From assembly GCA_050084515.1 (NCBI GenBank), contig CM114273.1, forward strand, positions 806,001-870,000: a stretch of 64,000 bases of DNA, in the 5' to 3' direction. Below the pieces are notes generated by a model, which saw only the letters and a list, made by a program, of their open reading frames with translations, was not told where the DNA came from and did not search any database. The stretch's first letter is position 1. The number at the start of each line of letters is the position of its first letter. Positions 37,690 to 48,494 of this stretch are shown here, piece by piece. This DNA comes from Blasia pusilla (Eukaryota; Marchantiophyta; Marchantiopsida; Blasiales). The position numbers and the translations under genes were made by a program.

Positions 37690-37973
37690 CAACATACATC
37701 GCTGTCGACAAACATACACACAAACACGCACGATCCCATGCTAACTCATGGCATCCAAACGACGAGACAAGAAGTACCAAAATATCTCCAATCGCCCCCC
37801 TAGCTGGTGGTTAGGTCTCTCTAACTCCAGATAGCCATCTATGCCTACCTACCATGACATACATCTCTCGGACGCTAAGAGCAAAATGGCCGGGTGCTCA
37901 TGTGGCCCCACCGTTAGTCGCCTTCTTGTCATCCATGTCACAGACACAAAGTCGGAATCTAGAGCTATCTACT
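37690..37973 (-). other. Gypsy 3' noncoding end
   Basis: Follows the polyprotein stop (37974-37976). It matches 7506-7785 and 8302-8432 in reverse orientation, which marks it as element sequence and not flank. Confidence 0.7.
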
Positions 37974-38179
37974 CTATGTACATCCGGGACACATCCATCG
38001 TCCCTCAAGAACCTTAGTGAAAGGTGGCGTCACACATGCCATATGCCATCCTCTCGAACATCCATCACAAACTAGCATAGTGGCTGCACCACGGGCAGAA
38101 CCACACAACATACACCGCAAGCCTACAAGAACTACTGCTAAGCTCTGATAAGCTATACCTTCAATGTTCGGAAGATGAC
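37974..38179 (-). CDS. PHD finger at the C-terminus of the gypsy polyprotein
   Basis: One open frame from about 38114 down to TAG at 37974 reads CMLCGSARGAATMLVCDGC, then SRGWHMAC, then GRWMCPGCT. The spacing C-x2-C, C-x2-C, x4-H-x2-C, C-x2-C is the C4HC3 pattern of a PHD zinc finger with all ligands kept. PHD fingers usually read histone H3 tails. Here the finger follows the integrase, a position where some gypsy elements carry a chromodomain, so a role in targeting insertion is plausible but inferred. HLPNIEG before it continues from the integrase, across stops. Confidence 0.8.
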
Positions 38180-39300
38180 ATGACGCTCAGTTAGGCACAT
38201 GGTCCTTCCAAACCATACCATCACGTCCCTCCAATAAGCGAACATCGGATGGCAAAACCTCACGCATTCTCAAGATGGTGCGCCATGAAGTCACATCCAA
38301 TGTCGTGGGTCCCGTATGCTCCAAGTAGACATAGTCTCTTTGATGAAACCTCTGGATAGTAGGTCGATAACCACCTCCCCGAATAGTCGCATACCTCAAT
38401 GAATCCCGATGTTGCGCAATTGCCAAGTTCTCAAACGCCATGGGCATCACTCTCCGAAATAACTCAGTCCGCTGAGAACATGCTCGCATCCATACATCAG
38501 GGTCATCAAGGTTCAACACCTCACCAACATCTCGACCAATGGCCGCAGGTAAATCTTGCTCTCGGCCATAAAGCAACAAGTACTGTGAGAAAGACGCTAA
38601 GGATGTCTACATGGTTGCTAAATCTGTATCCCATCGCCAACCATGGCAACTGAAGGTCCCAATCTCCTAGGTGACCTCTCTGCAAGCCATAATTGTGTAA
38701 TCCTCTCTTCACGGTCTGCAAAACCCTCTCCGCTAGTCCATCCGCCTCAGGATGATCTTGCAAAGTGGTGCGGTGGTTGATCAACGCCTGATCATACAAG
38801 GCCTGAAACTCCCCGCGAAACTCTATACCCTAGTCTGTCAATACTTTGGCTGGTGCACCGTTATGACTCAGCACTCGATCTAGGAAGGCATACGCTACTC
38901 CCTCACTTGCTTTGTCAAGAAATGCAACCAAATGTATCCACTTCGAGAAGTGCTCGACCATCACCAACACATACCGACTATGGCGCTCCCTCAAAGGTAA
39001 AGGTCTGGCAAAATCCAAACTCCATCTATAACCTAAAACCATGATCGAAAGTGGATGCAACTATGGAGTGGAAGCATTGAAAGATGCCTAGACTCGATCA
39101 CAAACCATGCATCTGGCAACAAACATCAGTCTGCATGCCTCGCAAACAATATTGTATCTGGAGCAAAGTGTACGTCCGCTTCACTCCAAAATGACCCAAC
39201 TCCTCGTGGGCATGACGCACCAAACATGCTCTCTGCGAAGGATGAGGCACTACACGCACTTTACCATCCTCCCAAAGTCGCAACGCATGTGTTCCCTCCC
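38180..39300 (-). pseudogene. Gypsy integrase
   Basis: The zinc-binding module reads RACLVRHAHEELGHFGVK (H-x-H) and then RGMQTDVCCQ near 39110. The catalytic core has GYRWSLDFARPLPL (Asp codon near 39013), GAPAKVLTD followed by a TAG where TDQG is expected (Asp near 38833), and DHPEADGLAERVLQTVK (Glu near 38746), giving D-D-E. The C-terminal part has DSLRYATIRGGGYRP and DYVYLEH, then TILRMREVLPSDVRLLEG. At least two frame changes (near 39061 and 38590) and internal stops inactivate it. Confidence 0.87.
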
Positions 39301-40369
39301 ACCCGAACCGTCTGGCTCGCTATAGGATCCGATCCCGCACTTTAGCACCCACTATGCTCGCGACGCTGCCAGTACGTAGGTACTCCAAGACCACTCCATC
39401 CTCGTGAATGTCTCGGCCTCCTATCATCTCCTCACCGGCCTCTAGATCTAAGGACTCTCCATCAGACCTCGCCATCGCAGTCTCAGCAATATGGCTCCCC
39501 ATCGCCAACAAGCCCAAATAGGCTGACGCGTGCCATCTTGGCACCAACTCCTCATCACTCTCACCATGCCAACGAGATCCAGTCGTATCTCGCTGACTTG
39601 GGCATGGGTTACAGCTCAAACCATATGTATCTTGGTTGAGCATCCGAGGTCTATGTACCACCTGGAAGTCATACTCATGCAACAAAAGAGCCTACCTCGC
39701 AAGCTTCCTTGTAAGCTTGTCGGACTTCATCAACCACTTAAGTGGCTGATGATCGGTAATGATGGTAAAGAGGTTTTTGAATAAATAACACTTGAAATGG
39801 GCAACAACCCACACCACAGCCAAGCACTCATCCTCATACGAGCTATACTTTGCCTTTGCAACGTTGTTCGAGCGACTAGCGTAAGCCACCATGAACTCTC
39901 TACCATCATCGTCATGCTGGGTGAGCACGGCTCCAAGCCTCAACATGCTCCAATTGGTATGCAATTGGAAAGGACGCCCCTTGATTGGTCTCCTCAATAC
40001 GGGCGTGGATGTCAATCTATCCTTGAGCAGTGGAAATGCTCTCTCATGCTCATCCCCCCTGTGCCACTCCTGATCCACCTTGGTGAGCAAGGTTAGCAGC
40101 TTCACAATCGAACTAAAACCCTTGACGCATCGTCGATAGAAGTTTGCCAATCCCATGAAGTTTGTAGGGATTCCCTACAGCTCAATGCGGATCCCTAGAC
40201 CCTTCAGCGTACCCAAATCGTGCATGCTAAATGCATAACAACTCCTATAACTCCTCAAGAATTGATATATCTGGCGCCGCTCTCCTCCTATCAACTTAGG
40301 GCCCACATCTGGCTCCCAAGTCTCCATCGTGACTACGGTAGGACTCTCCAGTGCGGGTGTCGGTGGTTG
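39301..40369 (-). pseudogene. Gypsy RT remnant and RNase H
   Basis: From 40369 the frame reads on to FSMHDLGTLKGLGIRIEL, the start of the RT region, and then jumps to GIPTNFMGLANFYRRCVKGF, the RT thumb. Fingers and palm with the catalytic Asp box are missing. The junction keeps the reading frame, although a TAG lies at it. RNase H follows with RLGAVLTQHDDDGREFMVAY, SSYEDECLAVVW and ITDHQPLKWLM (down to 39692). HEYDFQVVHRPRMLNQD and DTYGLSCNPCPSQ lead to the integrase. Confidence 0.85.
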
Positions 40370-41917
40370 CTATGGTGCAACCCCGTCTCGGACAACATAA
40401 CTGTCATCTCCACGTGCAGTACTCGGAACCACGCTCAATGCTGTGGCTACCATCTCCTCGCGTACCTGCAAAACATCCCAAGAAGTCCAAGGGTGTCTCT
40501 CCCGATCACCCCTGGTGTGTTGATCTCCTCGGATCTCGCCCCCAACCAGTGCCTCAACCATCTCGATAGGTGTGGGGCTCACCAACGCAACAGCTATGAT
40601 TTTTCGCATCCTCAAATGACACTGTTCAACTACGCCTAAGCTTAAAATCCATGTCAAGCAGTTCAAGTCCATCACCTGACCCAAGACATGAGGTGGTGAT
40701 GCCTCTGTTAGTGACGGCACTCCCATCACTCCTGTGGTAAATCCCACCGCTCGCTCTCGCTCATCGGCGTTAGGCTCCACCAACCTCTGTACCTGGTCAT
40801 CCCAAACCAAGCCAGATCCGGCCTCCTTGAATGCATAGGAAGCTGGAAAACTCACCAATGTGGGAAAGGATGCTCGCGGCATGCCAATCCTGTTGACCAT
40901 AGTCAATGGCGGTCGATCATCGAGCCTCACTGCCTGTGATCAACGACCTCGATCCAGAATAGATTCCACCAACAAATTGGAGTGGTGCTCCACTCTAGTA
41001 TACGCCCTCCGCAGAACGTCATGTGGACCATAGATCCCGGTGTGAATCTATGATCCACCGGAGACGTGGGCGGTGTGCCTTAGAACGGACACTTGCCGCA
41101 TCCAAAAACACAGCCGGGCTGATCCATGCACGCACTTGATGTGCACTCGTCACCACGCGGGACCTCGAATCGCCCAAAATCGGCACATTCTCCAAAATAT
41201 ATGTTGGAGAACGAGACTGATGCTCCTACAAGTCTTGCAAAATCCTCATCTCCCAAAACAACCTGGACCGCGAGTTAGCTAATGCGCTACCCATTCCAAC
41301 ACTCGACTACACTGACACGGCCAACCAATGATGAGCAGATCTATGGCCCCTATCCGCTCCAAGTCCTGCACCCCCAACAATGAAATATCCCTCGGTAGGG
41401 AACTCTGGTATCCCAGGACAACGGATGCAGAAAACAAGTCGGGAAAACAAAGGCGTAATTGCACTACATGGTGAAGTGAAGCGCGTCTCCCAACATCATC
41501 AATCTCCACATATAGGTGCTACTGCACGCACATTCATGTCTGCAAAACAACAGCTAAACCAGTGCTGATCCCTCCAAAGAGATCCAGCACGCGAATACCC
41601 TCCTTTAGGATGCACCACACAATCGGGGTGGTGTCCAAAGGAGTCATAGTAGCACTCTCAGCTACCTCTGACCCATCATGCTCTGGTGAAAACATCTCGC
41701 TCCATGCGGTCTGCACATGCTCAGTGGCTACGCGTCGAAGCTCCTCAGTCGAGCCCCAAAGCAGCACCTCTCCTCCACGGACTGATGCGACTACCATGAC
41801 ACTCCTCTCCATAGAAATGTTAGGAATAGGAGTGTCCTCTACATGGACATGTCCCTCAATCAAATCACTAGGCCAAGTGATGGCGCTGCTAAATGTTGCT
41901 AAGGTCGCCATCTCTCC
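40370..41917 (-). pseudogene. DNMT3/DRM-like C5-cytosine DNA methyltransferase in gypsy pol
   Basis: Minus strand, one frame with several stops. RVLDLFGGISTGLAVVLQ (motif I, S-adenosylmethionine binding) ends near 41534. HLYVEIDDVGRRASLHH (acidic motif II region) and DISLLGVQDLERIGAIDLL follow, then IIGWPCQ (motif IV, catalytic Cys codon 41315-41317). After a damaged stretch the frame returns with VRLDDRPPLTMVNRIGMPRA, SFPTLVSFPASYAF and NADERERAVGFTTGV. VLGQVMDLNCLTWILSLG (motif X region) ends it. ENV motif VI is not legible in this copy but survives in the copy at 19.4 kb. Protease lies directly upstream and RT downstream in the same frame. The enzyme would methylate DNA cytosines, most likely in the nucleus. 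Stops such as TGA and TAG between motifs I and II suggest C-to-T decay. Confidence 0.82.
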
Positions 41918-42490
41918 TCACCGTCGGTCGATCACTGCACCTGTGAATCGAATGAGTAATGAACAAAGTTGTCCATCATCGGACTGCCATCCTAGTCTGT
42001 AGGACGTTGACTCCTCCGAGTAATCCAGGAAAAACCCCATCGGGTACAACACTGCTCCACCAACCAAGACTTCGTAGGACTCTGCATCGGTCACTATCGC
42101 CTTGGTTCGAACCACGAACTAATCTGTAGGATGTCGCGGGTGAATTTTCACCATGACCTCATGTCTGGTGATATACTGTGTGGTACTCGCTCCACCCAAG
42201 GATGTCTGTATTCACAATGGACAACGCTCCACATTGGCCCTCGTCAGGCCCAAACCTCTGAATGCCACTTTCCCCAACATCAGGGGTTGTGCTCTTGAAT
42301 CCAACAAGACGCGCTGTGGACTAAAAGCTCTACCTCCTAGACTCACCAATTGGAAGACCTCTCCCCAGTTATCCAGCAAAACAACACCAGGAGAAGCCAT
42401 GGCACGCTCTATCGCGGGTCTAGGAGGCATCTCCGCCATCCTAGCAGTCGCAGCCTTCCATGAATCTGACGTGGACGGCAAATCCAGCAT
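41918..42490 (-). pseudogene. Gypsy aspartic protease and linker
   Basis: VLLDSRAQPLMLGKVAFRGL holds the retropepsin site, read as D-S-R where D-S-G is expected (codons 42293-42301; the change fits G to A). ESYEVLVGGAVLYPMGFFLD and SYRLGWQSDDGQLCSL finish the region. A TAG near 42118 interrupts it. The active site is probably dead. Confidence 0.72.
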
Positions 42491-43430
42491 CGGGTAACCT
42501 CAATGCCATAGCGGAAATCTGCTGCTGTAGCTGTTGCATTTGAGCAGCCATCCCAGCCTCACGCCCAGCCTGGCCCTCGACGCGTCTAGGTGGTGGAACT
42601 CTACCTCCTCCATGGACAACTCCACCATCCCCTCGGGAAAATGCAACTCCTTTTCCTCCAACGTGACCACTTGGTGCCCGACCTCTAGGCCCACCCGGAC
42701 CGGCGACTCGCTTTGGTGCCCTCTCTGGTCCTCGATCTGGACGTACCTCAGGGTATAAGCTGAAACACGTGGCGTATGTGTGACCATACCTCTGACAATA
42801 GTCACACGGATAACCTCCTGGTGTAGCACCATCCCCTCCTCCATGGTGAGGCACACAACCATGACCTTGACGAGTGCAATCGTGTTGATGATGGGCTCCA
42901 CCACATGACCAACAAGTAATTGTAGGCGGCTCCTGCTAAGACGTATATGAAGGCGCAAGTCTCTATGGCACGACCTCATGGTATCCTCCCTGAGCTTGTG
43001 GTGCCACAGACCTATCATGAAATCCACGTTGCTGCATTAGTGATGCAGGCAATCGTGATTGCTCTCGCCCAGAACCCATTGTGGTTACGGTCTCCTCTGC
43101 CATGTTGCGCTTAATGTTCTCGACGGTCCTAAAAACATCTCTCAACATAGGGGAGGTGTTCATAAGAAGCATCCCCTCTCGCACACGTGTCCGTAAGGTC
43201 TGGTCCATCATCGAGTACCATGACTGGATAGCCTAAGCCTCTGTCATCCACTGAGTGACGTTAATTAACTGGCGCAAGCGGCTATAGGCCTCATGCAAAC
43301 TCTCACCCGGGCGCCTCTGGAAGTCGTGGAAGCTCCGCAACTTCTCCGTCCGTACCCCCTGGTAGCTCACTCTCAACTCTGCGAAGAACTCAACCACGGG
43401 GTTGAACTTGGGACGAACTCAACTGGATGA
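42441..43430 (-). pseudogene. Gypsy gag with two zinc knuckles
   Basis: The capsid part has VVEFFAELRVSYQGVR, LRSFHDFQRRPGESLHEAYS and RLRQLINVTQWMTEA, typical of retrotransposon gag. Two cysteine knuckles follow: CWSCGGAHHQHDC (slightly short) and CDYCQRYGHTYATC (canonical CX2CX4HX4C), then a Gly/Arg-rich stretch and a glutamine-rich coiled segment (AAQMQQLQQQIS). Gag is in a different frame from pol. Stops at about 43233 and 42962 interrupt it. Confidence 0.8.
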
Positions 43431-44184
43431 TGCAACTGCTCCAGTGCGAGTCACCCCTTTAACAACATCACTGGTGGAGGAACCCTCTCATGACTCCTGC
43501 TCCTCATCTGGAAACGGCTAAGTCCATGATACATAGTGTGGGTCATAGTAGAGTCTCCAGGCCTCAATCTCATGGGCATATCTCTGCGAGAACTCATGGT
43601 AATCGTCAATGGGTGCTCTTCTCACACGATCACTCTCAACCTCGTGAGTAATCCCTCACACCTTGGAACGGTGGCTATGGCAACCCAAACAAATGATCAT
43701 TACTCCGTGCTCCAATCTCCAAATCATTCACCATTTCTTGAGCAGCATACACCACTTCCCGATCTACGACCTCGTTAAATTGGTTTCTCCATTTGATTTT
43801 CCATCAGAAATTGGAGGGGATTGTCATGCAGCCCAACGCCTCTTTCTCCTACGCAAAATTTGGGAGCGCTTCCGCGCTGATTTCTCCCAACGAAAATGTA
43901 AAACCTATGAAAATACAAATTAGCAAGGTACGTGAGGCTCTTGAGAGCACTGCATTGGGCAATCCCATACTCAATCTGTATAAAAAATTGGGTAGCGCTT
44001 CCGCGCGCCACTCTTCCATAAGAAAAACCGGTAAAGGAAACATCAAAAGTAAGCTGCTCTTGCTCCGGTGAGCACTCCCATGAACGGCTGAAGGGGGAAT
44101 ACGATCCCCAACTTGCAAAACCAGCAAGTGACCAGCAAGCTCCCATATGAAGCTCTCTCACTCACTCATTCTCTCTTTGTAAAT
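43431..44184 (-). other. Gypsy leader, LTR end and gag N-terminus
   Basis: A motif ggaagcgct(a/c)ccaa occurs twice (near 43865 and 44005) within this leader. I cannot define the LTR 3' end or the primer-binding site. Gag N-terminal coding probably begins near 43700. Confidence 0.4.
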
Positions 44185-44956
44185 CAAGTAGATCCAATCT
44201 CTCTAAACACCATAGCTCTCAAATGTGTGCACTCTCACATGTCTCTCTCAATGTCAAACCAAACCCACTCTCCTAATGAGAGGCTTGGGTTACACTCACA
44301 AGGCAAGGGACCATAGCTCTGTCACCTCGTGCCAAGAGGTTCAAAAAAGAAAGAATGAGCTCTCAAGCTCTCTCTTCTTGAGGTATACCCCCTCCTCTCT
44401 CCCAAGCTCTCTCCTTGGTAACCTATGTTTTTAGGTCACCTCCTTGGCTCTTGACCTGTTGTAGTGGGTCAAGGGCCACTTCCCAAAGTGGAAATTCAAC
44501 TCTAACAAATATGGAAACTTACCCAAAATAGTAAGTTTATCTATATGACTCTAAAAAAAGCGGAAACGAAGGGGAAACCTGCTCTCTCAAGTTTCCCGTC
44601 CACGTTTTTGCAAGATCCCCCCAAAACAGGATAGCAAGCAAGCAATTAAAGGAGTAACCGAGCTACTACAGATATCTACTAACGGATCCATATCTTCCCC
44701 GCATTCCTCTTTGATCCCTTGGATCCATTGTTCCTCAGGCCGTTGAAGAGTACTTTATGAAGCTGAGTTTTGGCAGACAATTTCCCATGCTGACTTGTCT
44801 GTCGATTCCGCTGCACGACTTCACTCAAGTCACTAGCCTTGCCTTCGACATCCCCCGGGATCTCAGCAGGTCATCCTTGACCTCCTAAGTCTGTCCTCCT
44901 CTACCCGCGAAGGCGCTCTACCACATCTCTCCGATCTATCCTAAAAATACGTGACA
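44185..44956 (-). repeat. 5' LTR of the methyltransferase-type gypsy
   Basis: On the minus strand it begins TGTCACGTATTTTTAGGATAG at 44956 and is collinear with the fragment at 7786-8297. The latter lacks about 330 bp of the middle. TG at the start fits LTR ends. Its true 3' end may lie beyond 44185. Confidence 0.65.
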
Positions 44957-45147
44957 GGCCTAATGAGCAAAAGACCTACAATTGATAAAATGACACCTCT
45001 TACGTAATGGCATGTAGAACGAGCCTATAAGTAACCAAGTAATCATTAAAGCTAAAAGTAGTAAGGTGAGCATGTAATCCTAGAGCCACATACATATAGG
45101 AAACCTTTCGGTGTGAAGGTGAATAGATCCAAGAAAAGATATCATCA

Positions 45148-45324
45148 TCTATATTACTATTGGAGAGTGCCTTCTTGATTTGCTAACACATGTATGCTTG
45201 ACACGTGGCACCTAGACAAGTAAATGTTTCCCATACCATTGGTATCAAGAAACAAATTTGAATTTTGTCTACAACATGGTAAGTCCCTTCACTCATGTGC
45301 GTGGCACGGGCTGTACACGAGTAG
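45148..45324 (+). mobile_element. Short non-autonomous Helitron, decayed 3' end
   Basis: It begins TCTATATTACTATTGGAGAG. The body is shortened. Its 3' end reads gtggcacgggctgtacacgagtag where a hairpin plus CTAG is expected. Confidence 0.6.
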
Positions 45325-45367
45325 TATAAAATTGAAATTGACTTCATAAAATATTAGGGTTATAGCC

Positions 45368-45413
45368 TTTCATACAAAGGTTAGGAGATAAATCTCCTAA
45401 CCTTTGTATGAAA
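45368..45413. repeat. Perfect 21-bp hairpin
   Basis: tttcatacaaaggttaggaga (45368-45388) and its exact complement (45393-45413) flank a four-base taaa loop. Such a perfect short foldback could be the core of a very small MITE. Confidence 0.93.
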
Positions 45414-45730
45414 TTGCTAAGGTAATGGAAAAAATCGTAGCCTGAAAACAGTGGAATTCATTTTTTCCTCACCTACAAGTTTAGAGGATATTGCGTATTA
45501 AAAGTTAGAGACCCTTACAAATGACTTGTTGAGTTCATAAGTGGAGATGGCATGGCCTAACATCTCTTATGCCATATGATGGCTCAAAGCTATCTAGTGT
45601 GATGCAACTTTCATCCCCATAGAAGTCCCATACATTAACTTTTTCTTTTCGAAGAAAGAAAATTAGATCAAATGAATATCCCATCTCTTCACTCTTTGGA
45701 AAAGTATTGTGGTTTTAATCCTCTCAAAAA

Positions 45731-45800
45731 TCTAGATTATTATTGGAAAGTGCTCCTTCATTTTGCAAATTCCCTTCTTTTTGACACTTTTAACTATTAG
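45731..45800 (+). mobile_element. Truncated short Helitron 5' end
   Basis: TCTAGATTATTATTGGAAAG followed by tttgcaaattc and ttgacac, as in the family. No 3' end is found. Confidence 0.5.
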
Positions 45801-47155
45801 AATTTTAAATCAATTTTGATAGATCCTATTGATTGAGATGCATTTGCATATGTTTAGTATAGCATGTTTGTGATGTGATTTATATGTACATGAAGGATCC
45901 TTCTAACGTGGTAATAGAGTAACTATGGATGCCCCTTGAAAGAAGGCCTTTATGGGATTCTAATAAATAAAATCTTGGGTTCAAAATTGATGTGCTTTGG
46001 GTAGGGAGTGAGACTTCAAAAACTATGGCAAAAAGTTTTTTTAAGAAGTTGAAAAAGTGGTAAAGCATTAAGATTCAGAAGTTGATGTACTTCTAAAGTT
46101 TCTTGATTGGTTATTTCACACTCTGAAACTCCAACGATTATGATTTCATGTCACCAACCCATATGAAGAAGAAAAATGCATGGACGTAATCATAATGTTG
46201 TAGTTTGGACCCTCAACAATCAAATTGTATTTAAAAAAATTAGACGTTGGACGAAATTGCGAGGCTGCTGTTTCAGGTGTGGCGGCAGCGCCTGCACTGT
46301 CGTTTCGACGATTTGAGGAACGCTAGAGTCCAAGACGATCTGGAAGTCGATCGATCCAAGACTTGTGATGAGGCTTTCAGGTGGCACACAAAAGTCTGCG
46401 AGGTACAAGAATGATGCAGACTTTTGAGAGCGGAGATATCTGTGAATCTAGCTAGTGTATGCAATCCGCCACTCTCAAATTCAGACGATGCGAAACCATT
46501 GGGAGCCAGATGTGCACAGTTAATATGAAGAATTGCGTTTACTAGACGGATATTGTACATCATGAATGTGAAAGTGAGGTCGACGGTTTTCGTCTCCAAC
46601 GAAGGAGTAGAAAACCATCTGAGTGTCGCTATCGATGTTTTTTAATTGATCTGGCTGTGGAAGCAATGTAATCATGGGATTTTTCGAATAAACGTGGCAG
46701 TGGCTTCCAATGTTGTAAAGGCATGGCGCATTTCAAGGGATTGATAGGGATGGATGATACAAATGGGACTGCGTCTATGTAGTCTGATCCGCAACGTTCT
46801 CCGTATTTGCCACTTGGCTATCAACACCGAATTCCACCTAACGGCTGTTAAGTCGTCGAATGATTTTCACTCAGTTTCTGTGTCTGGTCGCTTGCGCTCA
46901 CACACAGTCCTCTCATCATTTGAGCGTTTTGAAGAGTTCCAATACTAGCGTATGTTCAAGTGACGCTGTGGAATCTATGGCCCGAAGTGTGGGAGCCGGA
47001 TGAGTGCAGGAACTGAGTTATGGGAACCGCTCATATGATCATGACGGAGCATATTGTCCACGAGAATGAGAGCGGTGGCGGGTGCCGTTTGAGATTTTCT
47101 ACGCACTTTCAAACACACGAGGCAGGCCCGCTCGTCGGTTCGCTACATGTGCGTT
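45801..47155. other. Unassigned DNA downstream of the calmodulin-like gene
   Basis: On the minus strand this follows the calmodulin-like stop, so the part next to 47155 is its 3' UTR. A minus-strand open frame at 46273-46599 (108 codons) has no recognised domain. Confidence 0.35.
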
Positions 47156-47836
47156 TCATTCTGCGACGAAGATAAATTTGCGGCTCATCATTTCCCTGAA
47201 TTCTGTGATGTCGATTTGACCATTGCCATCCACGTCCACGCTCTGGATCATTTTCTCGCAGTTCTTCAGACTTTTCCCTTCGGACATTCCCAGATCCAGC
47301 AGAACTGTCTGCAACTCCTGAGCGGTGATCAATCCGTCATCGTTTTTGTCGAAGACACGGAACGCATCCAACATGGCCTGTTCCTCTTCTTCACTTGCGG
47401 TGCGCGTATCCATGTCCGAACTGCAGGCTTCCTCATCACACCTAGTTTTGTACAACGAGAGGAACTCCTCGAAGTCGATCATCCCGTCGCCGTTGTGATC
47501 CAAACTTGCTAGCGTGGACGAGGCATCTTCTTGGGACATCGGAAATCCAAACCGACTCATGAATCGTAGGAGATCTTGCTCGCATATGAGGCCGTCGCAA
47601 TTTTCGTCGAACCTCTGAAACACTTTCCTCATCTCCGCAACGTTCACCGTGAGGGAGGAGCTGCAGGACGCATTGTGGCTATGTGCACGTAAATCCCTAT
47701 CTCCTGAAGCGGAATCCCTATGCTCGATAGCTCCTACTTTCCTGTGGTTCGCAGGTGATCTATGGAGAAATGTGGTGGTATCCTTGGATGAGTGGTTGGT
47801 GCCAGCGCCTCCAGTGCTCCAGTGTATCATCGCCAT
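47156..47836 (-). CDS. Calmodulin-like protein with four EF-hands
   Basis: Single-exon frame of 226 residues. A variable N-terminal extension of about 70 residues (Ser/His-rich, no clear signal peptide) precedes four EF-hand loops: DENCDGLICEQD, DHNGDGMIDFEE, DKNDDGLITAQE and DVDGNGQIDITE. Each has acidic ligands at positions 1 and 3 and a hydrophobic residue at position 8. Loop 1 ends in Asp and not Glu at position 12, which may weaken Ca2+ binding or favour Mg2+. Intronless genes with this domain pattern are typical of plant calmodulin-like (CML) Ca2+ sensors, which act by binding target proteins. The chosen Met gives the longest frame; a later start is possible, since the N-terminus is not conserved. 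Confidence 0.9.
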   Translation of the reverse strand: MAMIHWSTGGAGTNHSSKDTTTFLHRSPANHRKVGAIEHRDSASGDRDLRAHSHNASCSSSLTVNVAEMRKVFQRFDENCDGLICEQDLLRFMSRFGFPMSQEDASSTLASLDHNGDGMIDFEEFLSLYKTRCDEEACSSDMDTRTASEEEEQAMLDAFRVFDKNDDGLITAQELQTVLLDLGMSEGKSLKNCEKMIQSVDVDGNGQIDITEFREMMSRKFIFVAE

Positions 47837-48429
47837 GGACTATTTCAAATGTCGGGAACCACGGGAGAAAACGTCTCTGATCCTGATAGTTTAAATCTAG
47901 TTGAGAATTCACACTTCTCCTCCAAGATCGTCACTCTGCCTATGCACAATTGTTGTGACAACTTGGCCGGTGTAGTGAACGCGTCAAACGAATGCTCGCA
48001 AACAATATACAGCAGAATCACCAGGGACTACCTGAAGATTGACGCCTACAAAGCGAGGAATTTCAAACCAACCGAGAGGATCTCTAAGAGCAGAGCCTGA
48101 ACTCAACTATCAAGGAACGGGAGACGATGGACGCTGGAAGACCGCTGCTTACGACACGAGGCTTCGAAAATTGAAGATATTGAGTGTTCGTCTGGCGACT
48201 GTTTTTTGCTCCCGATGCTCCTCTTCATCGCTATTTACATCTTTCGCTTCAGCCGCCACGCCACGCCACGCACTCGCACCGAATTGGAATTCCTCGAAGC
48301 TGCTCACACGCGTAGAAATCCGCGAATCCGGCCACGCTTTCCAATTGCAATCCACAGAAATCGGGACAGCCATGCAACACCTGTATGAATTTTCGTACCA
48401 TCCCGTTAAGGACAAGCACACTTATTCAT
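47837..48429. other. Upstream region of the calmodulin-like gene
   Basis: Likely holds the promoter and 5' leader of the minus-strand gene. No clear TATA box or other element identified. Confidence 0.4.
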
Positions 48430-48461
48430 ATGTCAAGGGCTGGTAAGGTTTTGCGCGTTGA

Positions 48462-48494
<33 letters not shown>

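Larger units (their letters stand above)
37690..44956 (-). mobile_element. Ty3/gypsy retrotransposon with cytosine methyltransferase and PHD finger
   Basis: Minus-strand order from the 5' side: LTR (44956 to about 44185), gag with two zinc knuckles, aspartic protease, C5-cytosine methyltransferase, RT remnant, RNase H, integrase, PHD finger, 3' noncoding end. Protease, methyltransferase, RT/RNase H and the first integrase segment share one reading frame. Gag is in another. The 3' LTR is missing: similarity to the family's 3' end stops at about 37690, right where an LTR should begin. Stops and a large RT deletion show this copy is inactive. Integrase after RNase H assigns it to gypsy. Confidence 0.88.

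Noticed and set aside
42441-43430. Gag-pol frame difference as programmed frameshifting
   Set aside because: Gag and pol are in different frames, but stops within gag make simple decay as likely. No slippery site is evident.
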